A stretch of 44,502 nucleotides of DNA. Origin: Bacillota bacterium (GTDB taxonomy: Bacteria > Bacillota > Clostridia > Acetivibrionales > DTU013). The stretch lies in assembly GCA_023411645.1 (NCBI GenBank), contig JAEYON010000110.1:1-44502 (forward strand), given 5' to 3'. A model generated the notes under the pieces. That model made no database searches and was not told where the DNA came from. It worked only from the letters and a program-made list of their open reading frames with translations. Of the stretch, positions 15,043 through 24,405 are shown in pieces (position 1 is the first letter of the stretch; the number at the start of each line of letters is the position of its first letter). A program made the position numbers and the translations under genes.

Positions 15043-17031
15043 TTATTTCTTTAATAGCTTCGCGGCTTTGTCCAATACATTTTCCACACTAAAACCGTAC
15101 TTTTTGAATAACAGCTCCGCAGGTGCAGATTCACCGAACTGATCGATGGATATGATCTCCCCATTTAAACCGACATATTTGTGCCAGCCGAAAGAAGATG
15201 CCGCTTCCACTGCCAAACGCTTTGTCACATCTGACGGCATAACGGATTCCCTGTACGCAGCGTCCTGTTCCTCAAAAAGCTCCCAGGAGGGCATACTGAT
15301 TACACGTACAGCCACACCGCTCTCCAACAGCTGTTTCCCTGCCTCATACACAAGCTGAACTTCAGAGCCGGATGCCATCATCAGAAGCTCCGGTTTCTTT
15401 CCGGAATCAAGTATAGTATAAGCACCCTTCAAAGCATTGACACCGGTCATATCATACTGAGGCAGATTCTGCCTGGTAAGCACCAGCGCAATGGGCGACT
15501 GCTTTCTGGACATTGCAGCGTACCAGCCAGCGGCTGTTTCCTTCGAATCACACGGACGGAAGACAACAAACCCCGGAATGCTCCTGAGTGAAGCCAGCTG
15601 CTCGATGGGCTCATGTGTAGGTCCATCCTCTCCGACTCCTATGCTGTCATGTGTCAGCACATAAGTAACCGGCAGCTTCATCAGTGCCGACAGTCTCATG
15701 GAAGGTTTCATGTAATCAGAAAAAACAAAGAAGGTGGAAACATAAGGCTGCATCCGGCCATGTGCCGCCATGCCATTAGCAATAGCAGCCATAGCATGTT
15801 CACGAACGCCAAAATGCAGATTTGAACCGCTGCGATCCTCAGCCGAAAAGTCTCCTCTGCCCTTCATATCGGATTTGTTGGATGGAGCCAGATCCGCTGA
15901 ACCGCCGATTAAATTTGGTACGATCTTTGCAAGTCTGTTCAGCACATCTCCGGACGAGGATCTGGTGGCATTTGCCTTAGAGTCGAAGGTCCAGAAATCT
16001 TTATCATCAAGTAGCCCGGAGGAATAATCCTTCGATTTCCAGTCCTGCCATTCGGCATATAATTCAGGAAATTCTACTTGATACGCTTTAAGCATCTCTT
16101 CCCAGGCCTTTTCCTGTTTTGCGCCATTTTCTACGATCTCCGCAATATGCTCGGCAACTTCTGCGGGAATATGGAATTCTTCGTTGTAGCTCCATCCAAG
16201 GTTTTCCTTTGCCGCCTTGATATTGTCAGCTCCCAGAGGCTCGCCGTGGGCGGATGCCTTTCCCTGCTTGGCAGGGCATCCATAGCCGATCTGAGTCTTT
16301 ATTTCGATTAACGTAGGCTTTCCGGCCTCGGCCTTTGCAGCTTTTATTGCGGCGTCGATATCAGCAATATTGGTACCGTCCTCCACCCGAAGCGTGTGCC
16401 AGCCATATGCTTCGAAACGCTTGGCTACATCCTCGCGGAAGGCAATATCCGTACAGCCCTCAATCGTAATATTGTTTGAGTCATAGAGTACAATGAGCTT
16501 TCCAAGTCCAAGGGTTCCCGCAAGTGAAGCAGCCTCAGATGCAACACCTTCCATCATGCAGCCGTCGCCGGCCAATACATATGTATAATGGTCCACGACC
16601 GTATAGTCAGGACGGTTGAATTTCGACGCAAGATACGCTTCTGACATAGCCATTCCGACGCCATTAGCCAGTCCTTGTCCCAGCGGGCCTGTTGTGATTT
16701 CAACACCTCTGGTATGACCGTATTCGGGGTGACCCGGCGTCAGACTGCCAAGCTGCCTGAAGCTTTTCAAATCATCCATGGTCAGCCCATATCCAAATAA
16801 ATGTAATAAGGAATAAAGAAGCATAGAACCATGTCCGGCAGACAATATGAAACGGTCTCTATCATCCCAGTCCGGATTGGATGGGTTATGCTTCATATTT
16901 TTTGCCCAGAGCGTATATGCCATTGGCGCCGAGCCCATCGGCAAACCGGGGTGCCCTGAGTTGGCTTTCTGTACCGCTTCGGCGGACAAAATGCGGATTG
17001 TGTTGACTGTTAAATTCTCAATTTTGTTCAT
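15043..17031 (-). CDS. tkt: Transketolase
   Basis: This thiamine-diphosphate enzyme of the pentose phosphate pathway transfers two-carbon units between ketose and aldose phosphates. The protein is 662 residues from ATG 17031 (GGAGG, 5-base spacing), normal for full-length bacterial transketolase; a TTG at 17043 is discounted. Motifs: SGHPGLPMG near the N-terminus, HGSMLLYSLLHLFGY, ThDP-binding GDGCMMEGVASEAASLAG to NN, the pyrimidine-domain FGVREHAMAAIANGMA with catalytic Glu, and THDSIGVGEDGPTHEPIEQL. Expression is probably tied to pentose supply, because an AraR-like site sits in its promoter as in araA, which lies downstream behind a terminator. Confidence 0.96.
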   Translation of the reverse strand: MNKIENLTVNTIRILSAEAVQKANSGHPGLPMGSAPMAYTLWAKNMKHNPSNPDWDDRDRFILSAGHGSMLLYSLLHLFGYGLTMDDLKSFRQLGSLTPGHPEYGHTRGVEITTGPLGQGLANGVGMAMSEAYLASKFNRPDYTVVDHYTYVLAGDGCMMEGVASEAASLAGTLGLGKLIVLYDSNNITIEGCTDIAFREDVAKRFEAYGWHTLRVEDGTNIADIDAAIKAAKAEAGKPTLIEIKTQIGYGCPAKQGKASAHGEPLGADNIKAAKENLGWSYNEEFHIPAEVAEHIAEIVENGAKQEKAWEEMLKAYQVEFPELYAEWQDWKSKDYSSGLLDDKDFWTFDSKANATRSSSGDVLNRLAKIVPNLIGGSADLAPSNKSDMKGRGDFSAEDRSGSNLHFGVREHAMAAIANGMAAHGRMQPYVSTFFVFSDYMKPSMRLSALMKLPVTYVLTHDSIGVGEDGPTHEPIEQLASLRSIPGFVVFRPCDSKETAAGWYAAMSRKQSPIALVLTRQNLPQYDMTGVNALKGAYTILDSGKKPELLMMASGSEVQLVYEAGKQLLESGVAVRVISMPSWELFEEQDAAYRESVMPSDVTKRLAVEAASSFGWHKYVGLNGEIISIDQFGESAPAELLFKKYGFSVENVLDKAAKLLKK

Positions 17032-17059
17032 AGTTACCTCCAATTTTAGTAATGTGTTT

Positions 17060-17085
17060 CTTATATTTAACCTGTATGCACATTC
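17060..17085 (-). promoter_or_regulatory. tkt -10 element with AraR-like operator
   Basis: On the minus strand, -10 TATAAG is at 17065-17060. The sequence ACCTGTATGCACATTC at 17070-17085 matches 12 of 16 positions of the araA operator, including the run TGTATGCACA. In both promoters the operator starts 5 bases beyond the outer edge of the -10 hexamer, an identical spacing. The -35 is poor. Confidence 0.5.
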
Positions 17086-17126
17086 ATTGTGCTTTCTCAG
17101 ATATCATATTTCAAATCTCACATATC

Positions 17127-17888
17127 TCATCGCTGCCTTGGAGTGATCTCTACCAGAGCTTTAAATGCAGGCTTTCCGTCCGTTTCATTGATACCTTCGA
17201 TATAAACCGTATTTGAATCAAGAGCGGAAACATCTTTGTACATCACTAAAGTATCACCCGGAAAGGCTTCCTTTATATAATTTACCTCAATGGCCTTAAT
17301 ACAATACTGTCTGTGGCTCGCGACCGGAAAGCAATCCATTATGTAATCGATATATCTGGTGTTGTTTATATGTCCTATAAAGTCCACGTCACTATATCCA
17401 ATTACCTTTTTATATGCCACATCCAACTGTCCAAAAGGCTTCAGCTTAGCAAACTTGTGATCAATTGAATGCTCCTTTGTGAATTCCGGGAACTTATACA
17501 ATTCGCTTATCAGTTCGCTTCTCTTAAGTTCTCTGGTATTTACGTCCATAATCACCCAGTTTGAGGTTGCAGATAGAATAGTGCTTCCATCAGCGGCATT
17601 GACTGTGTAGTCCCTTTTAAACTCAAGCTTCCCAGGCGGATGAGGCCAGGTTTCCACCGTTATTGCTTCATAAAGAGAAGGTATTCTTTCAATCTCAACC
17701 CTCATCCGAAGAAGTACCCACACAACGGAGTACATTTCCGTCAGAACATCCATTCCGATGCCAAGATGCTCAACAGCTTTGCTGGCGGTATCCTGGAAAT
17801 AATTGAAGACGGAGCTCATTTTTAGCTCTTTCATGAAATCGACGTCGCTATATCCGATCACATAACTGTTTTTATATATCGCTTCCAT
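17127..17888 (-). CDS. Acyl-ACP thioesterase (FatA/FatB-like, double hot-dog)
   Basis: This enzyme releases fatty acids from acyl carrier protein (PF01643 type). The protein is 253 residues from ATG 17888 and shows an internal duplication: YSDVDFMKELKMSSVFNYFQD in the first hot-dog half and YSDVDFIGHINNTRYIDYIMD in the second. The HINNTRY-YI segment of the second half carries the conserved Asn/His region. VETWPHPPGKLEF and SNWVIMDVNTRELKR are also typical of the family. A TTG at 17915 also opens the frame; the GGAGG site is about 13 bases from ATG 17888, so the start is not fully settled. The chain length of the product cannot be inferred. It lies downstream of hflX on the same strand. Confidence 0.88.
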   Translation of the reverse strand: MEAIYKNSYVIGYSDVDFMKELKMSSVFNYFQDTASKAVEHLGIGMDVLTEMYSVVWVLLRMRVEIERIPSLYEAITVETWPHPPGKLEFKRDYTVNAADGSTILSATSNWVIMDVNTRELKRSELISELYKFPEFTKEHSIDHKFAKLKPFGQLDVAYKKVIGYSDVDFIGHINNTRYIDYIMDCFPVASHRQYCIKAIEVNYIKEAFPGDTLVMYKDVSALDSNTVYIEGINETDGKPAFKALVEITPRQR

Positions 17889-17976
17889 CCTTGTTTTTAT
17901 TCCTCCATACCACAATGATTATATCATCCAATATTAAAGATGACTATATTTTTGAGAGTATTTGTCCATGGCAATT

Positions 17977-19245
17977 CTATGGCTCATCAGAGTAAACGTA
18001 CTTTTCATATTTCCTGTAATCACTCTCTGCACACGCCATGGTCAGCAGCACACCGCTGCTTTGATAGTCTGTATGCTTCACATGCGCATTTTCATTAAAG
18101 TAAGCTGAAATTTTCGCCTGATCATAGGGAATCAACATCCTGCATTCAATGTATCGGTTGAATATTTTTTCACAGATAAGCAAGACCAGTTCCTGAATAC
18201 CGATTTGCTCCCTGGCAGAGATGTAGATGTCGTTTCCCCTTACAGTTGGGATCTTCATATCGGTCAGATCCGCTTTATTGTATACATGAATCATTGGCAG
18301 CCCGTCTGCGCCGATTTGTTTGAGTGTCTCCTCGGTGATCTCGGTCTGCAGTCTGTTATCCGGATTCGACGCATCCACCACATGAACAAGCAGATCTGCG
18401 TTTCTCACTTCCTCCAGCGTTGAACGAAACGCTTTTATCAGTTCATGAGGTAATTTGCTTACAAAGCCGACAGTATCAGATAGTAAAAAAGCTTTATTGT
18501 CCGGCAATGTGATCTTCCTTACGGAGGTTTCCAGCGTCGCAAACAACATATCCTTTTCAAATACTTTTTTATTTTCCGGCCTTTGCGACAAGTCCATCAG
18601 GGCGTTCATCAGGGTCGACTTGCCCGCGTTCGTGTAACCCACAAGTGCAACTGACGGCAACCCTGAATTGCTTCGTTTTTTTCGCTGGGTCCGGCGCTCA
18701 AGGCTAATTTGTTCCAGTTCCCTGCTCAGCTCCGTGATTTTTTCCTCAATTCTCCTTCTGTCCAGTACCAGCTTTTTCTCACCGCCACCTCTGCTGATGG
18801 TCCCAACTCCGCCGTATTGGCGATCCATGGCTTCATTCAGGCCAACCAGCCTGGGTAACATATATTTGAGGGTAGCCACCTCTACCTGAAGCTTCGCCTC
18901 TTTTGTTTGAGCGCGCTGAGCGAATATTTCGAGAATAAGCGATGTCCTGTCAAGAATTTTATGCTCCAGTGCCCTTTCCAGATTTCTCAGTTGGGAGGGG
19001 GAAAGCTCGTTATTGAAGACCAATACATCTGCCCCAAGATCATCAATAAGAAGCTGTATTTCCTTCACCTTTCCGGAGCCAATGTATGTAGCCTTATTGA
19101 TCGCTTTTAAATTCTGATCCGCTCGCCCGACTACCTCCATTTCACAGGCATTCACAAGGCTCTCCAGTTCCTTCATGGATTCCTCGAAGTTGATCTGATT
19201 GTTTACATTCACACCAAGCAGTACTGCTTTCGGCTGTTGTTCCAT
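17977..19245 (-). CDS. hflX: Ribosome-associated GTPase HflX
   Basis: HflX binds stalled or heat-damaged 70S ribosomes and splits them. The protein is 422 residues. The N-terminal HflX domain (about 1-190) contains YIGSGKVKEI, FNNELSPSQLRNLE and the linker QYGGVGTISRGGGEKKLVLDRR. The GTPase domain follows: G1 GYTNAGKST, G3 DTVGF, G4 YNKADL. A C-terminal ferredoxin-like subdomain ends the protein. AGGAG is 10 bases before the ATG. It is flanked on the same strand by the aldo/keto reductase (109-base gap) and thioesterase. With hpf a few genes upstream, two ribosome-stress factors lie within 6 kb. Confidence 0.95.
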   Translation of the reverse strand: MEQQPKAVLLGVNVNNQINFEESMKELESLVNACEMEVVGRADQNLKAINKATYIGSGKVKEIQLLIDDLGADVLVFNNELSPSQLRNLERALEHKILDRTSLILEIFAQRAQTKEAKLQVEVATLKYMLPRLVGLNEAMDRQYGGVGTISRGGGEKKLVLDRRRIEEKITELSRELEQISLERRTQRKKRSNSGLPSVALVGYTNAGKSTLMNALMDLSQRPENKKVFEKDMLFATLETSVRKITLPDNKAFLLSDTVGFVSKLPHELIKAFRSTLEEVRNADLLVHVVDASNPDNRLQTEITEETLKQIGADGLPMIHVYNKADLTDMKIPTVRGNDIYISAREQIGIQELVLLICEKIFNRYIECRMLIPYDQAKISAYFNENAHVKHTDYQSSGVLLTMACAESDYRKYEKYVYSDEP

Positions 19246-19354
19246 TCCCGGTTTTCTCCTAATTAATCAAAGTCGTGCCACATATTGCTTTCTCTTTTGC
19301 CTCTACGTTCAAACGCTCACCCCCTGAAGCGAATTATGGGTGGGGGAAGTAAAA

Positions 19355-20578
19355 CTATTTCTTAGTGCGTGACGAACCTTTTTTACTGCGTATTGAATAA
19401 TACTTCCTGACCAGCCAAAATGCCGGTCTTAGCGTCCTTGGCTCCATGTCGGTCACGACGTCCCTGAGTCTTTCCCTGATGGGCAATTGCTGCGGGCACA
19501 CCTTTTCACACTTGCCGCAATCCTTGCACTGTGAAGCATAGGATGATTTGCCGCCCATCAAGCCGCCCGCAAAGGCGATGTATTGCCAGCGTGCATTTCT
19601 GGTCTTGAAAAAGTGCCGGGCATTGTAATAGCTGAAACAAAAAGGAATATCTACCCCTGCGGGACAGGGCATGCAGTAGCCGCATCCGGTGCATCCAACT
19701 CTCATCATCTTGAAATACTGCTCCCTGACCTTCTCATATATGGCCAGTTCCTTCTCGCTGAGATCATCAGGCTGCACTTCGTCAGCTAGCTTTGTGTTTT
19801 CGTCGATATGGGCCTCTTCGTTCATTCCTGAGAGCACTGTTGTTACCGCAGGTTGGTTCCAAAGCCAGCGGAATGCCCAATCTGCTGCTGTTCGCTTCAT
19901 CGGAGCTGAATCCCAAATTTTTTGAATCTCTTTGGGCATTTTCCCAACCAGTGAACCGCCTCTGAGGGGTTCCATGATCACGACTCCCATACCTTTGGCA
20001 GCGGCATACTCCAGCCCCTCCCGTCCGGCCTGGAAGTCTTCGTCAATATAATTGTACTGTATTTGGCAAAAATCCCACGGATAATCATCAATGATTGCCT
20101 TAAAATCTTCCTTATTCCCATGAAAGGAAAACCCGAAATGACGTATTTTCCCTTCCCTTTTGGCTTGCTCCGCAAACTCCAGGATCCCCGCTCCTTTGAG
20201 TCTTTCCCAGCCGACAATATCACTGAGAGCATGAAGCAGATAATAGTCAATCCGATCAGTCCTCAGTTTCTGAAGCTGGCTCTCCAATATGTTGTTCATA
20301 TCCTTCATAGAATGAATTCTGTAAAGGGGCAGCTTTGTTGCGATTAAAACTCTCTCACGGTATCCCTTTGCCAGGATATTGCCAAGAATACTTTCACTCC
20401 TTCCGGCATGATATATCCAGGCTGTATCAAAGTAGTTCACACCTTGCTCAATTGCTTGTATGATCTGCCGCTCAGTACGTTCCACATCAATTTTTCCATT
20501 TTTATGAGGGAAACGCATGCAGCCATATCCCAAAATCGATACACTGTCGCCAGTTTTCCCCATCTGCCGGTATTGCAT
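19355..20578 (-). CDS. Aldo/keto reductase with C-terminal 4Fe-4S domain
   Basis: This 407-residue oxidoreductase has an aldo/keto reductase TIM barrel at about residues 1-290. Catalytic elements are FDTAWIYHAG (Asp, Tyr), ATKLP (Lys) and YLLHAL (His). The C-terminal ferredoxin-like part carries two Cys clusters, CTGCGYCMPCPAGVDIP and CKDCGKCEKVCPQQLPI, each suited to a 4Fe-4S centre. This fusion is common in anaerobes; the substrate is unknown. AAGGAGG precedes the ATG by 4 bases. It starts 12 bases after the GH1 gene stops and is very probably the last gene of a GH9-GH1-AKR operon, suggesting a link to sugar-derived carbonyl compounds or redox balance. Confidence 0.92.
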   Translation of the reverse strand: MQYRQMGKTGDSVSILGYGCMRFPHKNGKIDVERTERQIIQAIEQGVNYFDTAWIYHAGRSESILGNILAKGYRERVLIATKLPLYRIHSMKDMNNILESQLQKLRTDRIDYYLLHALSDIVGWERLKGAGILEFAEQAKREGKIRHFGFSFHGNKEDFKAIIDDYPWDFCQIQYNYIDEDFQAGREGLEYAAAKGMGVVIMEPLRGGSLVGKMPKEIQKIWDSAPMKRTAADWAFRWLWNQPAVTTVLSGMNEEAHIDENTKLADEVQPDDLSEKELAIYEKVREQYFKMMRVGCTGCGYCMPCPAGVDIPFCFSYYNARHFFKTRNARWQYIAFAGGLMGGKSSYASQCKDCGKCEKVCPQQLPIRERLRDVVTDMEPRTLRPAFWLVRKYYSIRSKKGSSRTKK

Positions 20579-20590
20579 ATAACCTCCTTA

Positions 20591-21931
20591 CTAAAAACCG
20601 TTATTTCTGATGACATCACGATACCAATACGCACTCTTTTTCAAGATCCTTTTCTGATTACTGAAATCGACATAAATTAAACCAAATCGCTTGCTGTAGC
20701 CAAATCCCCATTCAAAATTGTCCATCAGGGACCAAGCATAATATCCCGCAAGATTTACGCCTGATTCAATTGCACGATGTGCCTGCTCAAGGTATCTGTA
20801 CAAATAGGAAAGCCGATTGTCATCTTCTACCCTTCCGTTATGATTCACCATATCATTAAATGCGGCGCCGTTTTCCGTAATAATTATTTTTATGCCGTTA
20901 TACTCCTTATTCAAATAAACAAGCAGATCATAAAGTCCTTCCGGGTTGATCTCCCAACCCATCTGTGTCCTGTCCCTGCCGGTAGTGGTCTCTACTGCGA
21001 AGATAGGCCATTTTGAACCGTCATATTTGATAAAGCTGCTGTAATAATTGTTGATACCCAGAAAATCCACAGGTTGATGAATGATCTCCATCTCCCAAGC
21101 AGGGATCTCCGGAAAAAGGCCATATTTCTGATACCATTTCAAAAGCTTCTCCGGATAGCTCCCCTTCAGAACCGGATCGGAAAACCACCTGTTCAAATAC
21201 TCATTAAAGATTTCGGCGGCACTGATATCCTCTGCTTTATCAGAAGCTGGATATACCGGATTCATATTCAGCGTAATACCGATTTCGCCCTTGAAGCCCA
21301 TCTCTCTGTATGCTTTTACAGTCATACCATGAGATATCAGCAAATGGTGTGATACCCGAAGCGCCGTTTGAAAATCCGTGATTCCTGGTGCATGGCTTCC
21401 AAACCAATTACCTATAAATGAAACCACCCAGGGTTCATTATGAGTAATCCAGATAGGAACCTGCTCACCTAAATTCTCAAAAACATACCTGGCATAATTC
21501 ACAAAATGCTCTACTGTATCTCTGTTGGCCCAACCACCCTGATCCTGCAGTGCTTGGGGCAGATCCCAGTGATAAAGAGTCGCCGCAGGTATAATCTCAT
21601 TATCAATCAGCTTCCTGACCAAATCCTTGTAGAAATGCATCCCCTTCTGATTTGGCTTTCCCTTTCCATCCGGAAAAATTCTCGCCCACGAAATTGAGAA
21701 TCTGTATGTCTTAAGGCCTATCTGCTTCATGAGCTGAATATCTTCATCCACCCTGTGATAATGGTCGCAGGCTATATCTCCCGTATCTCCTTCATAAGTT
21801 TTACCGGGAATATGGCTGAAGCGATCCCAGATCGATTCTCCCTTGCCATCCTCGCGATATGCTCCTTCAATCTGGTATGACGCTGTTGCAGCACCCCATA
21901 AAAAATTATCCGGGAAAACCAGTCGATTCAT
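20591..21931 (-). CDS. GH1 beta-glucosidase
   Basis: This cytoplasmic retaining beta-glycosidase releases glucose from cellobiose and short cellodextrins. The protein is 446 residues from ATG 21931 (GGAGG, 5-base spacing), the classical length for family GH1; a TTG at 21949 is less likely. Signatures are the N-terminal FLWGAATASYQIEGA (10-24), acid/base Glu166 in THNEPW, nucleophile Glu353 in ITENG and the C-terminal GYYAWSLMDNFEWGFGY. There is no signal peptide, so the substrate must be imported. It lies 26 bases downstream of the GH9 gene and 12 bases upstream of the aldo/keto reductase. It probably handles products of the cell-surface GH9 enzyme. Confidence 0.95.
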   Translation of the reverse strand: MNRLVFPDNFLWGAATASYQIEGAYREDGKGESIWDRFSHIPGKTYEGDTGDIACDHYHRVDEDIQLMKQIGLKTYRFSISWARIFPDGKGKPNQKGMHFYKDLVRKLIDNEIIPAATLYHWDLPQALQDQGGWANRDTVEHFVNYARYVFENLGEQVPIWITHNEPWVVSFIGNWFGSHAPGITDFQTALRVSHHLLISHGMTVKAYREMGFKGEIGITLNMNPVYPASDKAEDISAAEIFNEYLNRWFSDPVLKGSYPEKLLKWYQKYGLFPEIPAWEMEIIHQPVDFLGINNYYSSFIKYDGSKWPIFAVETTTGRDRTQMGWEINPEGLYDLLVYLNKEYNGIKIIITENGAAFNDMVNHNGRVEDDNRLSYLYRYLEQAHRAIESGVNLAGYYAWSLMDNFEWGFGYSKRFGLIYVDFSNQKRILKKSAYWYRDVIRNNGF

Positions 21932-21957
21932 AAAATCCTCCGCAAACAAATATTTAA

Positions 21958-23790
21958 CTATTTATCAAAATACGCCGCAACAAATACGGCCGGCGAGTTC
22001 CAATAGACCGCCACCTCATTGGTGGAATATGAGCCGCTGTGGTCAATATAACATTTTGCCGGAGGCAGACCTTTCAGATTCATCAATGCAATATCGTCCT
22101 GGAGATCTGAGTTTGGGCCCCCTGCAATCATACCGGGCACAGGAAGCTCTTCATCGTCACCTTTGGAGGGTCTGTGATGTGGATTCATGACCGGCTTATG
22201 ACCAAAACCTGTTACATAGCACTGATCCAACGTATTTAATCCGAGTATATAGTTGAAATTGTTCATCGCGATCTCAATATAATCCACGGACGGCTCAAAC
22301 ATATCAGCAATTATAAGCAGTCTCGCATCATTGAGAACGACTGAGTTGCTGCCCCAATAATAATCATCCGGTCCGAGTGTGATGTGATATCCTGATGACC
22401 TGCTTTTCTCCTGCTTATACCCGGCTTCGTTAATAAGGCATTTTTTAAAATAATCATATACAGTCTGATCCACCTTCTGCTTATCTGTAAACATATAGGC
22501 AACTGCGGCGTACCCGCCGACACTTTGCCAGCCGAAGCCGAAATATTCAATTCCGGAATTTTTATAGCTCGATTTTATATATTCATCGTAAACCGCATTG
22601 CCTGTAGCTCTGTACAGTTCTGCAGCCGCCCAGATGCGCTCATCTGAGTCATTGCCGTCGCCATACTCGCCGGTGTTGATATCACGCGGATTAGTGAAGC
22701 CGGACGTGAGACCGTTATTTTCCAGCCAGCTCCATGCATATATAGACGCATCCAAACAAGCCTTAGCAAATTTGCCGTCAAAGTCTTTATAAATCCTGGA
22801 TGCCATAGCTGTTACTGCAGCAAAGTCACCTGTTGCCGCAGCGGAGACAGGTGCATAAAATAATTCGCTCAGGTCGTTCTGAGGCATCATGACAAGCGGT
22901 GGAAATCCTTTGGAAGTTAGCTTGTGATAAACGCCACCCGTATTTTGATCCTGCATTTTGAGCAGCCATTCAAGTTCAACTCTCGCCTCATCAAGAATAT
23001 CCGGGATACCGTTGCCGCTTTCAGGAGTATTGATGCTATCTCCATAGCTGTCCGGGAAAAGCTCCCATGTCATTAGAAGATCAGCTGCGGCAACCGCACC
23101 GGGCACCACATACTTTCCATAGTCTCCCGCATCGTGCCATCCGCCGTTTCCGTCAATTTCAGCGCTTTCATCGCCATAAATCTTTCCCTTGCCGGTATGA
23201 CATGCCGGATGCGACCATACGCCGGCAAATTCTTCTTTCAGTTCCATTCCGCAGCGCTGGTAGTAAAATGACTTTAAAAGACCGGCCTTCAGCTCATCAT
23301 ATACTTTGTCACCGATTACGAAGCTATCGGTCTGTCCAATGCCCGGAACTTCTATGAAATAAGTTCCCGCCGTTTTGACCTCAGTAAAATCGCCATAGTA
23401 AAGCATATCACCACTATCGTTGTCCAGGCTGCCTTTCGTAAAGGGTCCGACAAAAGCCTGTGCTCCGGTTATCTTGTCAACGACAGTAAACTGAGCAGCC
23501 TCCCCACTCACTATTATCTGCTTTCTGTCCGCAGTACGATATCCAATCTGATTTATATGAATATTATTATCTGTCAGCTCGACCACATCCTCTGCTTCAG
23601 AAGGTTGTACATTACTTTCGGCGGTTAATTCCTCCGCGCTCATAACCGAGGAACCTTTCTGCTGTTCTGTTGTTTTCATATCTGTGGATTCTTTATCTGA
23701 AATCTGCCGTTCGCTCATGCTGCACCCAAAAAGGAGCAGTGACGCTGAAAGCGTCACTGCAATGATCTTTATCAGTCTGTTCACTTTCAA
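21958..23790 (-). CDS. GH9 endoglucanase-type lipoprotein
   Basis: This is a surface-anchored glycoside hydrolase of about 610 residues. It has a lipoprotein signal peptide (lipobox LFGC, Cys23), a Ser/Glu-rich linker to about residue 70, and an Ig-like CelD_N domain at about 75-160 (IHINQIGYRTADRK). The GH9 catalytic domain follows: WHDAGDYGKY with Asp220/Asp223, NPHHRPS at 536-542, and acid Glu592 in TNEVAVYWNSP. It carries no dockerin or carbohydrate-binding module, so it is free-standing rather than cellulosomal. The TTG at 23790 is chosen because GGAGG lies 4 bases away and it gives a clean MKVNRLIKII signal; an ATG at 23826 would add 12 residues with no ribosome site. Endo- versus exo-action is not decided. 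Confidence 0.92.
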   Translation of the reverse strand: MKVNRLIKIIAVTLSASLLLFGCSMSERQISDKESTDMKTTEQQKGSSVMSAEELTAESNVQPSEAEDVVELTDNNIHINQIGYRTADRKQIIVSGEAAQFTVVDKITGAQAFVGPFTKGSLDNDSGDMLYYGDFTEVKTAGTYFIEVPGIGQTDSFVIGDKVYDELKAGLLKSFYYQRCGMELKEEFAGVWSHPACHTGKGKIYGDESAEIDGNGGWHDAGDYGKYVVPGAVAAADLLMTWELFPDSYGDSINTPESGNGIPDILDEARVELEWLLKMQDQNTGGVYHKLTSKGFPPLVMMPQNDLSELFYAPVSAAATGDFAAVTAMASRIYKDFDGKFAKACLDASIYAWSWLENNGLTSGFTNPRDINTGEYGDGNDSDERIWAAAELYRATGNAVYDEYIKSSYKNSGIEYFGFGWQSVGGYAAVAYMFTDKQKVDQTVYDYFKKCLINEAGYKQEKSRSSGYHITLGPDDYYWGSNSVVLNDARLLIIADMFEPSVDYIEIAMNNFNYILGLNTLDQCYVTGFGHKPVMNPHHRPSKGDDEELPVPGMIAGGPNSDLQDDIALMNLKGLPPAKCYIDHSGSYSTNEVAVYWNSPAVFVAAYFDK

Positions 23791-23844
23791 AATACCTCCA
23801 AAAACGACCCCGGCCGGCGAAAACATCCCAGACCTGCACGGATA

Positions 23845-24375
23845 CTAAAACTCGGGCTCAATCAATCCATATCCGCCGTTTTTGCGCTTGTAGACCACGT
23901 TCACCTGATTGGTCTGCGCATTGGAAAACATAAAAAACTCATGTCCAAGTAAATTCATTTGCAGTATCGCTTCATCGACCGGCATGGGCTTGACGGCAAA
24001 TCTCTTTGTACGCATCACATGGAAGTCTGTTTCCTCTTCAACATGGACATCCGCATTAAAATTCTCGGGCCTGAATGCCCCTGAATGAAGCCTCTTCTCA
24101 AGACGAGTCTTATTCTTCCTGATTTGCCTTTCAAGAATATCCTCAGCCTTGTCAATACATCCATACATGTCATCTCCGGCTACCTCAGCCCTGAGTGTGA
24201 TGCCATTGGACGGTACGGTTACTTCAAGAATATGTCGGTTCTTCTGTACACTCATTGTGACGTGTGCCTCAGTCCCTGAATTGAAAAACTTCTCAAGCTT
24301 CCCAAGTTTTTTGTTCACTCTCTCTTTTAATGCCTCTGTTACGTCAAAATTCTTTCCGCTAATAATGAATTTCAT
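23845..24375 (-). CDS. hpf: Ribosome hibernation promoting factor, long form
   Basis: This 176-residue protein dimerises 70S ribosomes into inactive 100S particles in stationary phase. The N-terminal S30AE/YfiA domain (about 1-100) is evident from MKFIISGKNFDVTEALKERVNKKL. The C-terminal dimerisation domain of the long form (about 120-176) has RTKRFAVKPM, EAILQMNLLGHEFFMF and VVYKRKNGGYGLIEP. AAAGGGG stands upstream of the ATG. The promoter region has an exact sigma-H consensus (24406-24433), as known for the B. subtilis homologue yvyD. The next gene downstream (GH9) starts 54 bases later with no clear promoter or terminator between, so part of the message may read on. Confidence 0.96.
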   Translation of the reverse strand: MKFIISGKNFDVTEALKERVNKKLGKLEKFFNSGTEAHVTMSVQKNRHILEVTVPSNGITLRAEVAGDDMYGCIDKAEDILERQIRKNKTRLEKRLHSGAFRPENFNADVHVEEETDFHVMRTKRFAVKPMPVDEAILQMNLLGHEFFMFSNAQTNQVNVVYKRKNGGYGLIEPEF

Positions 24376-24405
24376 AATTCATTGCCCCTTTCTATATATA
24401 TTTGT

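Noticed and set aside
20591..23790. A cellulosome-linked gene cluster
   Set aside because: The GH9 protein has a lipoprotein signal but no dockerin or carbohydrate-binding module, and no scaffoldin or cohesin is present.
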